Assembly: GCA_945273835.1 (NCBI GenBank)
Contig: CALYPL010000003.1
Span: 87,059-151,058, forward strand
DNA: 64,000 bases
Source of the DNA: an uncultured Dysgonomonas sp.
GTDB lineage: Bacteria; Bacteroidota; Bacteroidia; Bacteroidales; Dysgonomonadaceae
Direction: 5' to 3'
Part shown: piece by piece, positions 19,622 through 28,648 of the stretch
Layout: each line of letters opens with the position of its first letter
How positions within the stretch are numbered: the stretch's first letter is position 1
Program-made: the position numbers and the translations under genes
The notes under the pieces: generated by a model
Database searches by the model: none
What the model saw: only the letters and a program-made list of their open reading frames with translations
What the model was told of the DNA's origin: nothing

Positions 19622-20110
19622 ATGGCTCAAATAACTGATAAGAAAATCCATCAGGGAACGAATGTGAAAATAAGGCGTACTGTCAAAAATTACACACAAG
19701 AATATCTTGCAGAACTTATCGGTATATCACAGAAAAACCTTTCGGACATTGAAAAGCAATCCACCATCGATGATGAGATGCTGAATAAAATAGCAAAGGC
19801 TTTAGACACCGATGTTCAATGGTTTAAACTTAACGACCCCGACAATGTCGGGCGATACAACATTACAACAATTACAAATAATTCTTCAGAGACTTCATCG
19901 CCAACCTATCAGGGGCAGTTCGGGAACGCCGAAACAAGCACAATCATTAATAATTCGCTACACGAAATGATGAAAGTAACTGAAAAAGCATTGGCCATGC
20001 AAAGAAAAAATTTCGAGCGAGAGATGGAGTTAAAGGAAGAAATTTTTAAATTAAAGCTTGAAAACATTTTACTCAAGCAAGATGACGAATCTTTAAAAAG
20101 GAAGAAATAA
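19622..20110 (+). CDS. XRE-type DNA-binding regulator with coiled-coil tail
   Basis: A 162-residue protein. Residues about 10-66 form a Cro/C1-type helix-turn-helix (NVKIRRTVKNYTQEYLAEL, IGISQKNLSDIEK). Then comes a Ser/Thr/Asn-rich linker (about 75-105) and a strongly charged helix (about 115-162, rich in Glu, Lys and Leu) that should form a coiled coil. The helix-turn-helix keeps the usual Q-x-x-L-A spacing. It probably represses itself or the next gene through the two 21-bp repeats upstream. The next gene (HAD phosphatase) starts only 7 bases after its stop, so the two look co-transcribed. Target genes are unknown. Confidence 0.85.
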   Translation: MAQITDKKIHQGTNVKIRRTVKNYTQEYLAELIGISQKNLSDIEKQSTIDDEMLNKIAKALDTDVQWFKLNDPDNVGRYNITTITNNSSETSSPTYQGQFGNAETSTIINNSLHEMMKVTEKALAMQRKNFEREMELKEEIFKLKLENILLKQDDESLKRKK

Positions 20111-20117
20111 ACATCCA

Positions 20118-20756
20118 ATGGTTATGAAAAATATTACATGTGCTCTCTTCGACATGGACGGCGTGATGATTGACACTGAACCACAATATGATAAATTCTG
20201 GAGGCAAGCCGGTAAAGAATATCGTACGGGAATCGACAATTTTGAAAAGATTATAAAGGGAACTACCCTTCCCAATATTCTTGCCAAATATTTCACTCAC
20301 CTAAGTGATGAGGAACGTAAGAGCCTGATTAAAAGCCTTGATGAGTTTGAACTGAACATGACTTTTGACGAGATACCGGGATCGGTGGATTTTGTGAAAA
20401 AGCTTAAAGGTGAAGGGCTGAAAGTTGGTCTTGTGACCAGCTCAACCGATAGTAAATTATTGTGTGTAAACCGCAAACTACACTTCGACAAGCTATTCGA
20501 CACTGTGGTGTCGGCTACTAATGTAACGCAAGGCAAACCGAACCCTGAATGTTATCTGCTTGCTGCTCAGCGTTTGGGGGTGTCTCCAAAAAATTGTGTG
20601 GTATTTGAAGATTCGTTCGCAGGCATAGATGCGGGAAAGTCGGCGGGAATGACTGTTATCGGGCTTTATACCACTCATCCTAAAGACGATATTGAAGCCA
20701 AACAAGTTTTGAAAGCTATACCCGATTTTACCGATTTCAATCTGTCTTCAATCTGA
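20118..20756 (+). CDS. HAD-superfamily phosphatase/phosphoglucomutase-like hydrolase
   Basis: A 212-residue HAD subfamily IA protein. Motif I is LFDMDGVMIDTE (nucleophile Asp12 and acid/base Asp14 with the ATG at 20118). Motif II is the Ser/Thr in LVTSSTDS, motif III the Lys in GKPNPECYLLAAQRLGV, and motif IV VFEDSFAGIDAGKSAGM. The small alpha-helical cap fits beta-phosphoglucomutase or 2-deoxyglucose-6-phosphate-phosphatase-like enzymes. The substrate is likely a sugar phosphate or small phosphoester. A second ATG at 20124 is possible. It is 7 bases from the XRE regulator and convergent with hexokinase, sharing the hairpin at 20821-20855. Confidence 0.88.
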   Translation: MVMKNITCALFDMDGVMIDTEPQYDKFWRQAGKEYRTGIDNFEKIIKGTTLPNILAKYFTHLSDEERKSLIKSLDEFELNMTFDEIPGSVDFVKKLKGEGLKVGLVTSSTDSKLLCVNRKLHFDKLFDTVVSATNVTQGKPNPECYLLAAQRLGVSPKNCVVFEDSFAGIDAGKSAGMTVIGLYTTHPKDDIEAKQVLKAIPDFTDFNLSSI

Positions 20757-20820
20757 TTTAACAGCTTCTGAACAGAAACAAGTGTCAACTTAACGGATAA
20801 GGTGTAGATATATAAATATA

Positions 20821-20855
20821 AAGGCTGCTTTCCATGAATCGGATAAGCAGCCTTT
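20821..20855 (+). terminator. Bidirectional terminator between HAD gene and hexokinase
   Basis: A perfect 10-bp stem aaggctgctt / aagcagcctt flanked by A/T-rich tracts on both sides. It sits between two convergent genes, so it can stop transcription both ways. Confidence 0.75.
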
Positions 20856-20886
20856 ATTATATTGTACTTTATAAGTCAGTGCTGTA

Positions 20887-22101
20887 TTAAGACAGAGCGG
20901 CGATTGCAGTACCTATCAAGTTGGCGTTAGGCATCTGGTTAACATCAACCTGAATATCGCCCAAACCAAGCTCTTTCAGCAATGTAGCTAATTTTTCGGT
21001 AACCAACTCTTTATAATCAGGACCATTTTTATCGGAACTCCAGAACAAGCTACCCTCAGCAGTCAGCATAATTTTGCGTATGCTGTTATCATGATCGTGC
21101 AACACGCTGATCAATCCTGCCAACGATGCAGCCACCAACGCAGCCGAACGATGATAAATCTGACGTGCAACACGCACATATTCTTCTTTATACACATCAG
21201 GATAGCTCATCATACTTGTCAGCTTCTGTGCATCGAATTTATCCTCAAACTTATTCAGTGGGAACGATGCTTTCAGAATTTCGCCCAGATACATACCTGA
21301 AACGGCTTTCTCGAAACGTTGCGCACCTTTCTTATCAGAATGCTCGTCAACGATGTTATCAATATTTATCAAATGCGGAGGGAAGAAGTTGCCCGATTCA
21401 AGATTGATCGGAATCAGAGCGTTCATATCCACTTCGTCGGATGGTTTCAGTTTTTTGATCTTGTCGGGGCGCATCATAGCCGCCAAGTTTGTTCCTGTAC
21501 CGACAATCAGACCAATATATGTGTCATAACCCGGTTTAGTAAGTCCTGCAAAAAGACTGGCTACCGTATCGTTAATGATCTTTATATTACTGAACTTAGG
21601 CTCAGTACCCTTGTTAAGATAGTCAAGAAGCGGTTTGCCGACAGGTTTGTCAACCATTTCATTGATGTTAACCCCTTTTGTCCAACGCAACAGTTTAGCA
21701 TCGCCGTCTTTCAACGACTCGGCAGGATAAGAGAAGCAATATCCGATGGGCATTTCTCCGTCGCGCTTGGTTTCATATATAGGATCGGCCATTTCTTTAA
21801 ACAGGTCATCTTCTGAAAATCCGGGCGATTTCATGACCGAAAGGTCTTTCTTCCATCCGTTTTCAGGATGAATAACCGCACCATTCTCATTGATGTCCAC
21901 AGTAGCAACACGGTAATTAGTTCCACCTAAGTCAAGTACCACCGACTTGCCGTTTACTTTCCCCTTTTTAGGCTGTATAAAAGTAGGCAGGCAAGCTATT
22001 TCCGTATTATCCTTTTCCAAGCCGTTCTCGAGCTTTTTACGGAAATCAAGTACAATGTCTTTAAGCTGTTGAAGGTCTAAATTGAAGATTTTTTCGTCCA
22101 T
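20887..22101 (-). CDS. Eukaryotic-type hexokinase
   Basis: A 404-residue ATP-dependent hexose kinase of the hexokinase_1/hexokinase_2 Pfam type found in eukaryotes and in Bacteroidota, rather than the ROK or Glk type of most bacteria. The phosphate-1 motif is LDLGGTNYRV (Asp57 to Val65). The sugar-binding segment is FSYPAESL, the catalytic Asp lies in IINDTVASL, and the adenosine region includes VGTGTNLAAM and the C-terminal glycine-rich GTAIAALS. It phosphorylates glucose, mannose or fructose at the 6 position for glycolysis. A possible -7 box on this strand (TAAATTTG; 22166-22173) lies about 65 bases upstream of the ATG. The gene is monocistronic. Confidence 0.93.
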   Translation of the reverse strand: MDEKIFNLDLQQLKDIVLDFRKKLENGLEKDNTEIACLPTFIQPKKGKVNGKSVVLDLGGTNYRVATVDINENGAVIHPENGWKKDLSVMKSPGFSEDDLFKEMADPIYETKRDGEMPIGYCFSYPAESLKDGDAKLLRWTKGVNINEMVDKPVGKPLLDYLNKGTEPKFSNIKIINDTVASLFAGLTKPGYDTYIGLIVGTGTNLAAMMRPDKIKKLKPSDEVDMNALIPINLESGNFFPPHLINIDNIVDEHSDKKGAQRFEKAVSGMYLGEILKASFPLNKFEDKFDAQKLTSMMSYPDVYKEEYVRVARQIYHRSAALVAASLAGLISVLHDHDNSIRKIMLTAEGSLFWSSDKNGPDYKELVTEKLATLLKELGLGDIQVDVNQMPNANLIGTAIAALS

Positions 22102-22421
22102 AGTATATTTCTATGATTAGTTTATTTTAATTTAGAATTTATTTCACAGGTATTACATAATGCGACAAATTTAAGATTAAATGCGGAAAACGAAGAAACT
22201 TAATTGACGAAAATATGTTAAAGAGATTAAATATGCCTTCTGAATGCCACCGCAAAATAATCTTTAACACACGGTGTAACCCCAAATCGGAATGTTCAGA
22301 AAATCAATCTTCATCGGTCGGCAATTATCGCTTATAAACCTACTGATAAAAGATTATTTGTCCGAAAAGTTTATCTTTGTAATTGACTAAAAAAATTAAT
22401 GATTGTAACTTCTATTTAACA
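22102..22421. other. 320-bp divergent region between hexokinase and cysS
   Basis: Holds -7-type boxes for both neighbours: TAAATTTG on the minus strand at 22166-22173 (hexokinase) and TATCTTTG on the plus strand at 22372-22379, 42 bases before the cysS ATG. No T-box-like leader or other RNA structure was recognised before cysS. Confidence 0.45.
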
Positions 22422-23891
22422 ATGGAACAGAAACTATATATCTATAATACCCTCAGCCGCCGGAAGGAAGTGTTCGAGCCGCTGCACGCTCCGCTCGTGG
22501 GAATGTATGTGTGCGGACCTACTGTATACGGCAATCCGCATCTGGGACACGCCCGCCCTGCCATAACTTTTGATTTGCTATACCGTTATCTGACGCATAT
22601 CGGATACAAAGTGCGCTATGTGAGAAACATAACTGATGTGGGACATCTTGAAAATGATGCTGACGAGGGAGAAGACAAGATCGAGAAGAAAGCACGCCTC
22701 GAACAGCTTGAACCAATGGAAGTGGTTCAGTTTTACACAAACCGCTATCACAAAGTGATGGATCAGCTCAACGTGTTGTCCCCATCAATTGAACCCCATG
22801 CTTCGGGACATATTATAGAACAGATACAGGCAATTCATTCCATTATCGAGAGCGGTTATGCTTACGTAAGCGACGGATCGGTGTACTTCGATGTTCAGAA
22901 GTACGACAAAGATCATGATTACGGTATCCTATCGCACCGCAACATCGAAGAGATGCTGAATACGACCCGAGATCTTGACGGACAGAACGAGAAACGAAGC
23001 AAGGTTGATTTTGCTTTGTGGAAAAAGGCATCGCCTGAACACATCATGCGCTGGCCATCGCCTTGGAGCGATGGTTTTCCCGGATGGCACATAGAATGCT
23101 CTGCCATGAGTATAAAATATCTTGGTCAGGAATTTGATATTCACGGAGGAGGTCTCGATCTGATGTTTCCGCATCACGAGTGCGAAATAGCGCAAAACAC
23201 GGCAATGGAGAAACACAGGGTTGTGAAATACTGGATGCACAACAACATGATAACAATCAACGGGCAGAAGATGGGAAAATCGCTCGGAAACTTCATCAAC
23301 CTCGAAGAATTTTTCACAGGATCGCACAGAATGCTGGCACAAGCCTATGCACCGATGACGATACGCTTCTTCATCCTTCAGGCACATTACCGCAGTACGG
23401 TAGATTTCAGCAACGAAGCGTTGCAGGCTGCCGAGAAAGGGTTGAACCGACTGTTGGATGCTTACAGAGCCATCAACCGAATTAAACCTGCCGGCAACTC
23501 TTCGGCTGACGTACAAGGATTGCGCCAAAAGTGTTATGACGCTCTAAACGATGATCTTAATTCAGCCATCGTATTATCGCATCTTTACGAAGCGGCTACC
23601 ATCATCAATTCGGCTGTGGCTGGCACAGTAAACCTCACTCAAGCTGATATTGACGAAGTGCGCGGGCTTTATGATACATTTTTGTTCGATATTTTGGGTA
23701 TTAAAGACGATAAACAACAGGGCAATAATTCCGAAGCCTTCGGCAAAGCAATGGATATATTGCTCGATATTCGCGCGAAAGCGAAAGAGAATAAAGATTG
23801 GGCTACTTCTGACCGAATCAGAGACGAGCTGACTGAAGCGGGTTTCGAAATTAAAGACGGTAAAGATGGCGCTGAATGGAAGCTTAAATAA
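22422..23891 (+). CDS. cysS: Cysteinyl-tRNA synthetase
   Basis: A 489-residue class I synthetase that charges tRNA-Cys. The HIGH-type motif is in [10 protein letters not shown]. The zinc ligands are the Cys in [10 protein letters not shown], the Cys in WHIECSAMS, and the His/Glu of PHHECEIAQ. The KMSKS loop appears as [11 protein letters not shown] (Gly for Ser is tolerated in this family). The C-terminal anticodon-binding helices include [20 protein letters not shown], highly typical of CysS. The ATG at 22422 ([16 protein letters not shown]) is chosen over a TTG upstream at 22383. A -7 box lies at 22372-22379 and a strong terminator at 23927-23953. Confidence 0.97.
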   Translation: MEQKLYIYNTLSRRKEVFEPLHAPLVGMYVCGPTVYGNPHLGHARPAITFDLLYRYLTHIGYKVRYVRNITDVGHLENDADEGEDKIEKKARLEQLEPMEVVQFYTNRYHKVMDQLNVLSPSIEPHASGHIIEQIQAIHSIIESGYAYVSDGSVYFDVQKYDKDHDYGILSHRNIEEMLNTTRDLDGQNEKRSKVDFALWKKASPEHIMRWPSPWSDGFPGWHIECSAMSIKYLGQEFDIHGGGLDLMFPHHECEIAQNTAMEKHRVVKYWMHNNMITINGQKMGKSLGNFINLEEFFTGSHRMLAQAYAPMTIRFFILQAHYRSTVDFSNEALQAAEKGLNRLLDAYRAINRIKPAGNSSADVQGLRQKCYDALNDDLNSAIVLSHLYEAATIINSAVAGTVNLTQADIDEVRGLYDTFLFDILGIKDDKQQGNNSEAFGKAMDILLDIRAKAKENKDWATSDRIRDELTEAGFEIKDGKDGAEWKLK

Positions 23892-23926
23892 ACAACTGGC
23901 ACTTAGTGTGCAAATATATTCGTCAG

Positions 23927-23953
23927 GCAGCCTTTGGTTAAGGCTGCTTTTTT
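23927..23953 (+). terminator. Terminator after cysS
   Basis: A perfect 8-bp stem gcagcctt / aaggctgc with a 5-base loop, followed by TTTTTT. Confidence 0.88.
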
Positions 23954-24030
23954 ATTTTCAGCCACCCGGAAAGCCGACCATCGTTTGCATATAAACATAT
24001 TGAAACGCCGGTTGAAAATAACTTGATATT

Positions 24031-24064
24031 TTTGTCCGATCTGCCTTTTATTTAAATAAATTTG
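24031..24064 (+). promoter_or_regulatory. Bacteroidota-type promoter for the carbonic anhydrase gene
   Basis: A -33 box TTTG at 24031-24034 and a -7 box TAAATTTG at 24057-24064, with 22 bases between, within the range tolerated for the Bacteroidota primary sigma factor. The ATG follows 39 bases later. Confidence 0.6.
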
Positions 24065-24103
24065 CGGCGTTTTTATCTTAACTCATACATAACGATAAAT
24101 GAA

Positions 24104-24823
24104 ATGAAAACTACCATCTTATTCAAACGGTTATCTGTGGTTGCCGCATTGTTAGTTCTGACTGTAACGCTTTGGGCACAAAATAGCCAAAATCTTATAA
24201 ATCGGCTCATTGAGGGCAACAAGCGATTCACAACCAACAAGATGCTGCACATGCATCAGGACATGACGACTGTAATGGATCTTACGCAAAGCCAACACCC
24301 TTTTGCCACTGTGGTAAGCTGTTCCGACTCACGTGTTTCGCCCGAAATAGTTTTCGACCAGGGCTTAGGCGATATTTTCTCAATACGTACTGCGGGCAAT
24401 GTAATGAGCGATTATGAGGAAGGAAGCATAGAGTATGCGGCTGAACATCTGAACACCAAGCTGGTTGTGGTGATGGGGCACGAAGGTTGCGGAGCTGTTA
24501 AGGCTTTTCTTGACTATGCGGAAGAGAATGCTAAAAACAGAAATGCAACGAATGGTAATGATGTTGATCCTGAACATGAAGAGATTGTAAACCATATTAT
24601 GAAAATTGTGGAAAAAATGGCGAGCGAGGAAGAAGAGAAATCTGTGTTGGAAAGTCCGGGCGAACATTATAGTAAGGCGGTGAGGGCTAATGTGATCAAT
24701 GGGGTTAAACAACTTCGCAATTCTTATCCTATTTTGGCTGAGATGTACAAGAAGGGCGATATTCAGATTGTAGGGGCAATTTATCATATTGACAACGGAC
24801 AGGTTGAATTTCTTGACTTCTGA
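24104..24823 (+). CDS. Exported beta-class carbonic anhydrase
   Basis: A 239-residue zinc enzyme that interconverts CO2 and bicarbonate. A signal peptide (about 1-26, ending TLWAQ) precedes the beta-carbonic-anhydrase fold. Zinc ligands are Cys73 in SCSDSR, His126 and Cys129 in GHEGCGA; the Asp75/Arg77 dyad is present, so the site is complete. Export to the periplasm is uncommon for beta-type enzymes outside Bacteroidota and suggests a role in capturing CO2/bicarbonate at the envelope, useful for a CO2-dependent organism making succinate. The ATG at 24104 (MKTTILFKR) gives a clean signal peptide; upstream in-frame starts add a poor N-terminus. Its promoter is at 24031-24064. Confidence 0.93.
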   Translation: MKTTILFKRLSVVAALLVLTVTLWAQNSQNLINRLIEGNKRFTTNKMLHMHQDMTTVMDLTQSQHPFATVVSCSDSRVSPEIVFDQGLGDIFSIRTAGNVMSDYEEGSIEYAAEHLNTKLVVVMGHEGCGAVKAFLDYAEENAKNRNATNGNDVDPEHEEIVNHIMKIVEKMASEEEEKSVLESPGEHYSKAVRANVINGVKQLRNSYPILAEMYKKGDIQIVGAIYHIDNGQVEFLDF

Positions 24824-24986
24824 TCTGAGCATATATAATCATATCATCAAACGGGTCGCCATAGTTTAATGAGCGGCCTGTTTGATTTTTTGCTTATTTA
24901 ATTGTATCGGCATGGAACACAAAAAAGAGGACAAACCGTTTTGGCCTGCCCTCGTACTAAATAGCATAAAATTATATACGGAACAT

Positions 24987-26246
24987 TTATATTTTAATTT
25001 TCTTGGCAAGATTACCGATACTCAAACCTTGCACGATGATGGAGAATACCACTACGAAATAGGTTGCGGCAATGATGACCTGTTTGTAAGGTCCTTCGGG
25101 GATGGATAATGCAAGGGCGATGGATACACCTCCTCGAAGACCTCCCCATACCAAAATTTTTATCGTACCGTTCGAAAACTTCTCTTTGAATGGTATTACC
25201 ATTGTGGGAACTTTAATTGATATGTAACGGGCAAACAATACTACTCCGATGCAGATAGCTCCTATCAGCCAATAACGCTCTAAGTGCGGGATAAGTATCA
25301 ATTCAAATCCGATGAAGAGGAACAGGATTGCATTCATCACCTCGTCAATCAACTCCCAGAATGTACCTAAGTTATTATTGCTGTTTTCCTCAACCTCCAT
25401 TCTCTTACGTTTCGATTCGCCGATGATAAGACCTGCGGCAACCATCATCAATGGTCCTGAAATATGCATCAGGTGCGAAATCATCGCTCCACCCATCACT
25501 ACCGAGAGTGTGATAAGAACCGATATTTTATAATCGTTGGCTGATTTCATCATCTTTGCTCCAAGCAATCCAAGGCCTGCTCCGACGAGCAATCCGCCGA
25601 ATGCTTCTTTGATGAAAAGCCATGATATATGGGTAAATGTAAGGTCAATGGCGCTGCCTTCTACGACTTGCAATATGACGGCAAAGATCACAACTGCCAC
25701 ACCATCGTTGAAGAGTGATTCGCCTGCTACTTTGGTTTCAAGCGATTTAGATACTTTTGCTTCTTTCAATATACTCAACACGGCTATCGGGTCAGTTGGC
25801 GAAATGAGTGCGCCAAAGAGCAAACAGTAGATGTATGGTATTTCTAAATGAATATTAATGATGGGCAACAGTAAGTTCAGGAGATAATATAACGCTATTC
25901 CAACCACAAACGCGGATATTATTACGCTCAGCGTTGAAAAAACTACAACCGGGGCTTTCTGCTCTTTGAGGTCGCTAAGATTGATATGAATGGCTCCTGC
26001 AAACAACAGAAACCCTAACATACCGTTCATCAGAACATCAGTGAAGTCAATACTTCTGAACAAGGCAGCGAGGTTGTTGAGCGGATCGCCCCAAACGTGA
26101 CTTACCACAAATACCAAAAAGATTGAAACTATCATGGCTATGACCATGATGCCGATTGTGGAAGGCAACTTAAAGAAGCGATTATTAATATAGGCAAACA
26201 AGGTGGCGATGACAATAATCACCGAAAATGAGTAATACAATTCCAT
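24987..26246 (-). CDS. Na+/H+ antiporter, CPA1 (NhaP/NHE) family
   Basis: A 419-residue inner-membrane cation/proton antiporter with about 12 hydrophobic segments. Family marks are the ion-site motif GALISPTDPIAVLS (Thr-Asp-Pro), the second acid pair in GESLFNDGVAVV (Asn-Asp), and the late GGLRGGVSIALALS motif. It lacks a long cytoplasmic C-terminal regulatory domain, ending shortly after the last helix (IGNLAKKIKI). It exports Na+ (or K+/Li+) against H+ and helps pH and salt balance. It is a single gene, convergent with the carbonic anhydrase gene; linked pH/bicarbonate function is plausible but not shown. Confidence 0.92.
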   Translation of the reverse strand: MELYYSFSVIIVIATLFAYINNRFFKLPSTIGIMVIAMIVSIFLVFVVSHVWGDPLNNLAALFRSIDFTDVLMNGMLGFLLFAGAIHINLSDLKEQKAPVVVFSTLSVIISAFVVGIALYYLLNLLLPIINIHLEIPYIYCLLFGALISPTDPIAVLSILKEAKVSKSLETKVAGESLFNDGVAVVIFAVILQVVEGSAIDLTFTHISWLFIKEAFGGLLVGAGLGLLGAKMMKSANDYKISVLITLSVVMGGAMISHLMHISGPLMMVAAGLIIGESKRKRMEVEENSNNNLGTFWELIDEVMNAILFLFIGFELILIPHLERYWLIGAICIGVVLFARYISIKVPTMVIPFKEKFSNGTIKILVWGGLRGGVSIALALSIPEGPYKQVIIAATYFVVVFSIIVQGLSIGNLAKKIKI

Positions 26247-26703
26247 CGTCTGTGTAGGATATTTTTTAAGTTAAAAATCATTTTATTGATTTCAAAAATA
26301 ACATTTCCTGTTAAATATTTTTTTATCGTTTATAGTTTTTTAATAAAAAAAACACTTTATCTGAATATAGTTAGGTTGAAATTTCAAAATAAAAAATTGG
26401 GCGGTTATTCTGCATAATCAGCCCCCAAAAGGGCATAAAACGGATTTCTGAAATGTTTTGTGTATGGAGGCTTTTAATCATCGAAAAAGCTCATCGATGC
26501 TGAAAAATTAGAGAATTTGAAAATAATGATTGGCTACAATTGAAAATATATAATATTTATTAACATCTATATGCTAATTTAATAAAAATGACATGCGACT
26601 ATATCTTTTAATCTGTAATTTTGTATTAATTTCATTGTGTGCATAAAGGTTAGTGTCCGCACACAGGTGTAAATATTTTGTATATTCTAATTAATTAGTA
26701 AAA
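26247..26703. other. 457-bp intergenic region before the TPR gene cluster
   Basis: AT-rich with no coding frame. A -7-type box TAATTTTG is at 26616-26623. A 7-bp perfect inverted repeat (tgtgtgc at 26636-26642, gcacaca at 26659-26665) falls in the expected 5' leader of the TPR lipoprotein mRNA. Confidence 0.45.
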
Positions 26704-28410
26704 ATGATGAAAAACTTTAAGCTGCATTTGTTTACTTATCTCGCAGTTATCATGGCTGTTGCGCTGGCAACATCTTGTTCCGGCAAACTTCAACCACTAT
26801 CAGCATCTCTGTTTACAGCAGACCCTACACCTCTGGAATTGGTTGGTAATAAAGTTCCGGTAACCATCAACGGACGTTTTCCTGCAAAATGGTTCAATAA
26901 AAACGTGACTGTGGTAGTCACTCCTCTTCTTAAATATCAAGGGGGCGAGGCTCTTGGCGAGTCTCTTAGTTTTCAGGGAGAGAATGTATCAGGTAACGGA
27001 ATCGTTATCAATCAGAATACCGGCGGAACTATAACTCTTCGCACTTCTTTCAACTATGTTCCCGCTATGAAACAATCTGAACTCTATCTGCGTTTCAGAA
27101 TAACTAAAGGCGGTAAAGAACTGAACGAGATACCTGACGTTAAAATAGCCGATGGTGTGGTTGCCACTGCTGCATTGGCTAACCCGCTGACTGTAACTCC
27201 TTCAATTGCTCCTGACAAATTCGAACGCATCATTGAAGAGGCTCACGATGCTAACATCTTATTTATGATACAGCAAGCCGAGCTTCGTTCAAGCGAGTTG
27301 AACTCTTCAAACTTGGAGGCTTGGAAAAAATTGGTGAAAGAGGCTGACGAAAACAGCCATAAGAGATTGAATGTTGAGATATCTGCTTACGCATCGCCTG
27401 ATGGAGGTGTCAGCCTTAACGAAAAACTTGCTGAAAAGCGTGAAAGTAATACTAAGGCTTACTTAGAGAAAGAGTTTAAGAAAAACGGTGTGGACACTGA
27501 AATTAACGCACATTATACGGCTCAGGACTGGGACGGTTTCCAGAAACTGGTTCAAGCATCGAGCTTGCAGGACAAAGAGCTTGTGTTGCGTGTATTGTCG
27601 ATGTACAGCGATCCTGTAGCACGTGAACGTGAAATCAAAAATATCTCTTATATTTATTCTGAACTTGCCGAAACTATATTACCTCAACTTCGTCGTTCGC
27701 GTCTGATTGCCAATGTTGAAATTATCGGTAAGACTGATGAGGTGCTTGAAAAGGCTGTGAAAACTACTGACGGCATGAAGTCTCTTTCTGTTGAAGAATT
27801 GTTGTATGCCGCCACAATCAAAGGAGTGGACAGTGGTAAAATATATAAATTTGCTACTGAAGCTTTTCCGAGCGACTATCGCGGATGGAACAATTTAGGT
27901 GCATGTTATTTCTCTAAAGGAGATTTTGATTCGGCTAAATCTGCTTTCCTAAAAGCAGCAAGCCTTTCGCCTAATGCTCCTGAGGCTAATATGAATCTGG
28001 CATTGTTTGCCCTAAACAACGGCGATATTGCTAAGGCTGAACAACTGTTGGGAAGCTCTGCGGGTGCAAAATCTCTTGGCGATGCTATGGGTGTTTTGTA
28101 TCTGAAAAAGGGTGAATATTCTAAAGCTGTTCAGGCGTTTGGCGATAGCAAATCCAACAATGCTGCTTTGGCTCAGCTCCTGACTAAGAATTATAATAAG
28201 GCTCAACAGACGCTTAATGGTGTTGACAACAAAGATGCTTCTACTTATTATTTGATGGCATTGGTAGCTGCTCGCACTAACAATGCATCGGGTGTTGCAG
28301 GAAATCTTCGTTCGGCACTTGATAAAGGTGCTAAGGCTAGCGATTTGAAGACCGATATTGAATTCGCACGCTTCCTTTCAAATCCTGACATCGCTAATAT
28401 GTTAAGATAA
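26704..28410 (+). CDS. TPR lipoprotein with OmpA-like segment, conserved Bacteroidales type
   Basis: A 568-residue lipoprotein; the lipobox gives acylated Cys25 (LATSCSG). Residues about 35-160 form a beta-rich domain with PLELVGNKVPVTINGRFPAKWF and a predicted second strand set ending IPDVKIADG. Residues about 215-340 contain an OmpA/peptidoglycan-like segment (ISAYASPDGG, N-E-K-LAEKRESNTKAYL). The C-terminal part (about 390-560) has TPR-type helices (GWNNLGACYFSKGDFDSAKSAFLKAASLSPNAPEANMNLA can be seen as two TPR units). I recognise this as a conserved Bacteroidales family of abundant envelope lipoproteins with no settled function. It is first of three tandem paralogs and has its own terminator at 28441-28477. 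Confidence 0.8.
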   Translation: MMKNFKLHLFTYLAVIMAVALATSCSGKLQPLSASLFTADPTPLELVGNKVPVTINGRFPAKWFNKNVTVVVTPLLKYQGGEALGESLSFQGENVSGNGIVINQNTGGTITLRTSFNYVPAMKQSELYLRFRITKGGKELNEIPDVKIADGVVATAALANPLTVTPSIAPDKFERIIEEAHDANILFMIQQAELRSSELNSSNLEAWKKLVKEADENSHKRLNVEISAYASPDGGVSLNEKLAEKRESNTKAYLEKEFKKNGVDTEINAHYTAQDWDGFQKLVQASSLQDKELVLRVLSMYSDPVAREREIKNISYIYSELAETILPQLRRSRLIANVEIIGKTDEVLEKAVKTTDGMKSLSVEELLYAATIKGVDSGKIYKFATEAFPSDYRGWNNLGACYFSKGDFDSAKSAFLKAASLSPNAPEANMNLALFALNNGDIAKAEQLLGSSAGAKSLGDAMGVLYLKKGEYSKAVQAFGDSKSNNAALAQLLTKNYNKAQQTLNGVDNKDASTYYLMALVAARTNNASGVAGNLRSALDKGAKASDLKTDIEFARFLSNPDIANMLR

Positions 28411-28440
28411 GAGGTTTTCGAGTTTTAACGAATATATTGA

Positions 28441-28477
28441 AATAAGGTTGCCCGCTAAGCGGACAACCTTATTTTTT
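28441..28477 (+). terminator. Strong terminator after the TPR lipoprotein gene
   Basis: A stem of 10 perfect pairs (aataaggttg / caaccttatt) extended by ccgc/gcgg around a 3-base loop, followed by TTTTTT. It separates the lipoprotein gene from its two paralogs. Confidence 0.9.
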
Positions 28478-28648
28478 CACGCCATAACGCATTATCAACC
28501 TGGATCCATCGGGCAAAGCTGTTGTGGAGATTAAAATTAAGTGTTGGATGCTGCTTAATTGATATTATAAATGTATATTTGCATCCTGACTTTTATCATC
28601 CTTGACAGAACTGTTTTACATACTATATTTAAAATATTAACATAAACA

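Noticed and set aside
24882..25109. 75-codon plus-strand frame after the carbonic anhydrase gene
   Set aside because: Mostly inside the antiporter gene on the other strand; begins in a terminator-like intergenic stretch.
26636..26665. tgtgtgc/gcacaca hairpin as a riboswitch before the TPR lipoprotein
   Set aside because: Only 7 pairs around a 16-base loop and no further structure; kept as a note in the intergenic entry.
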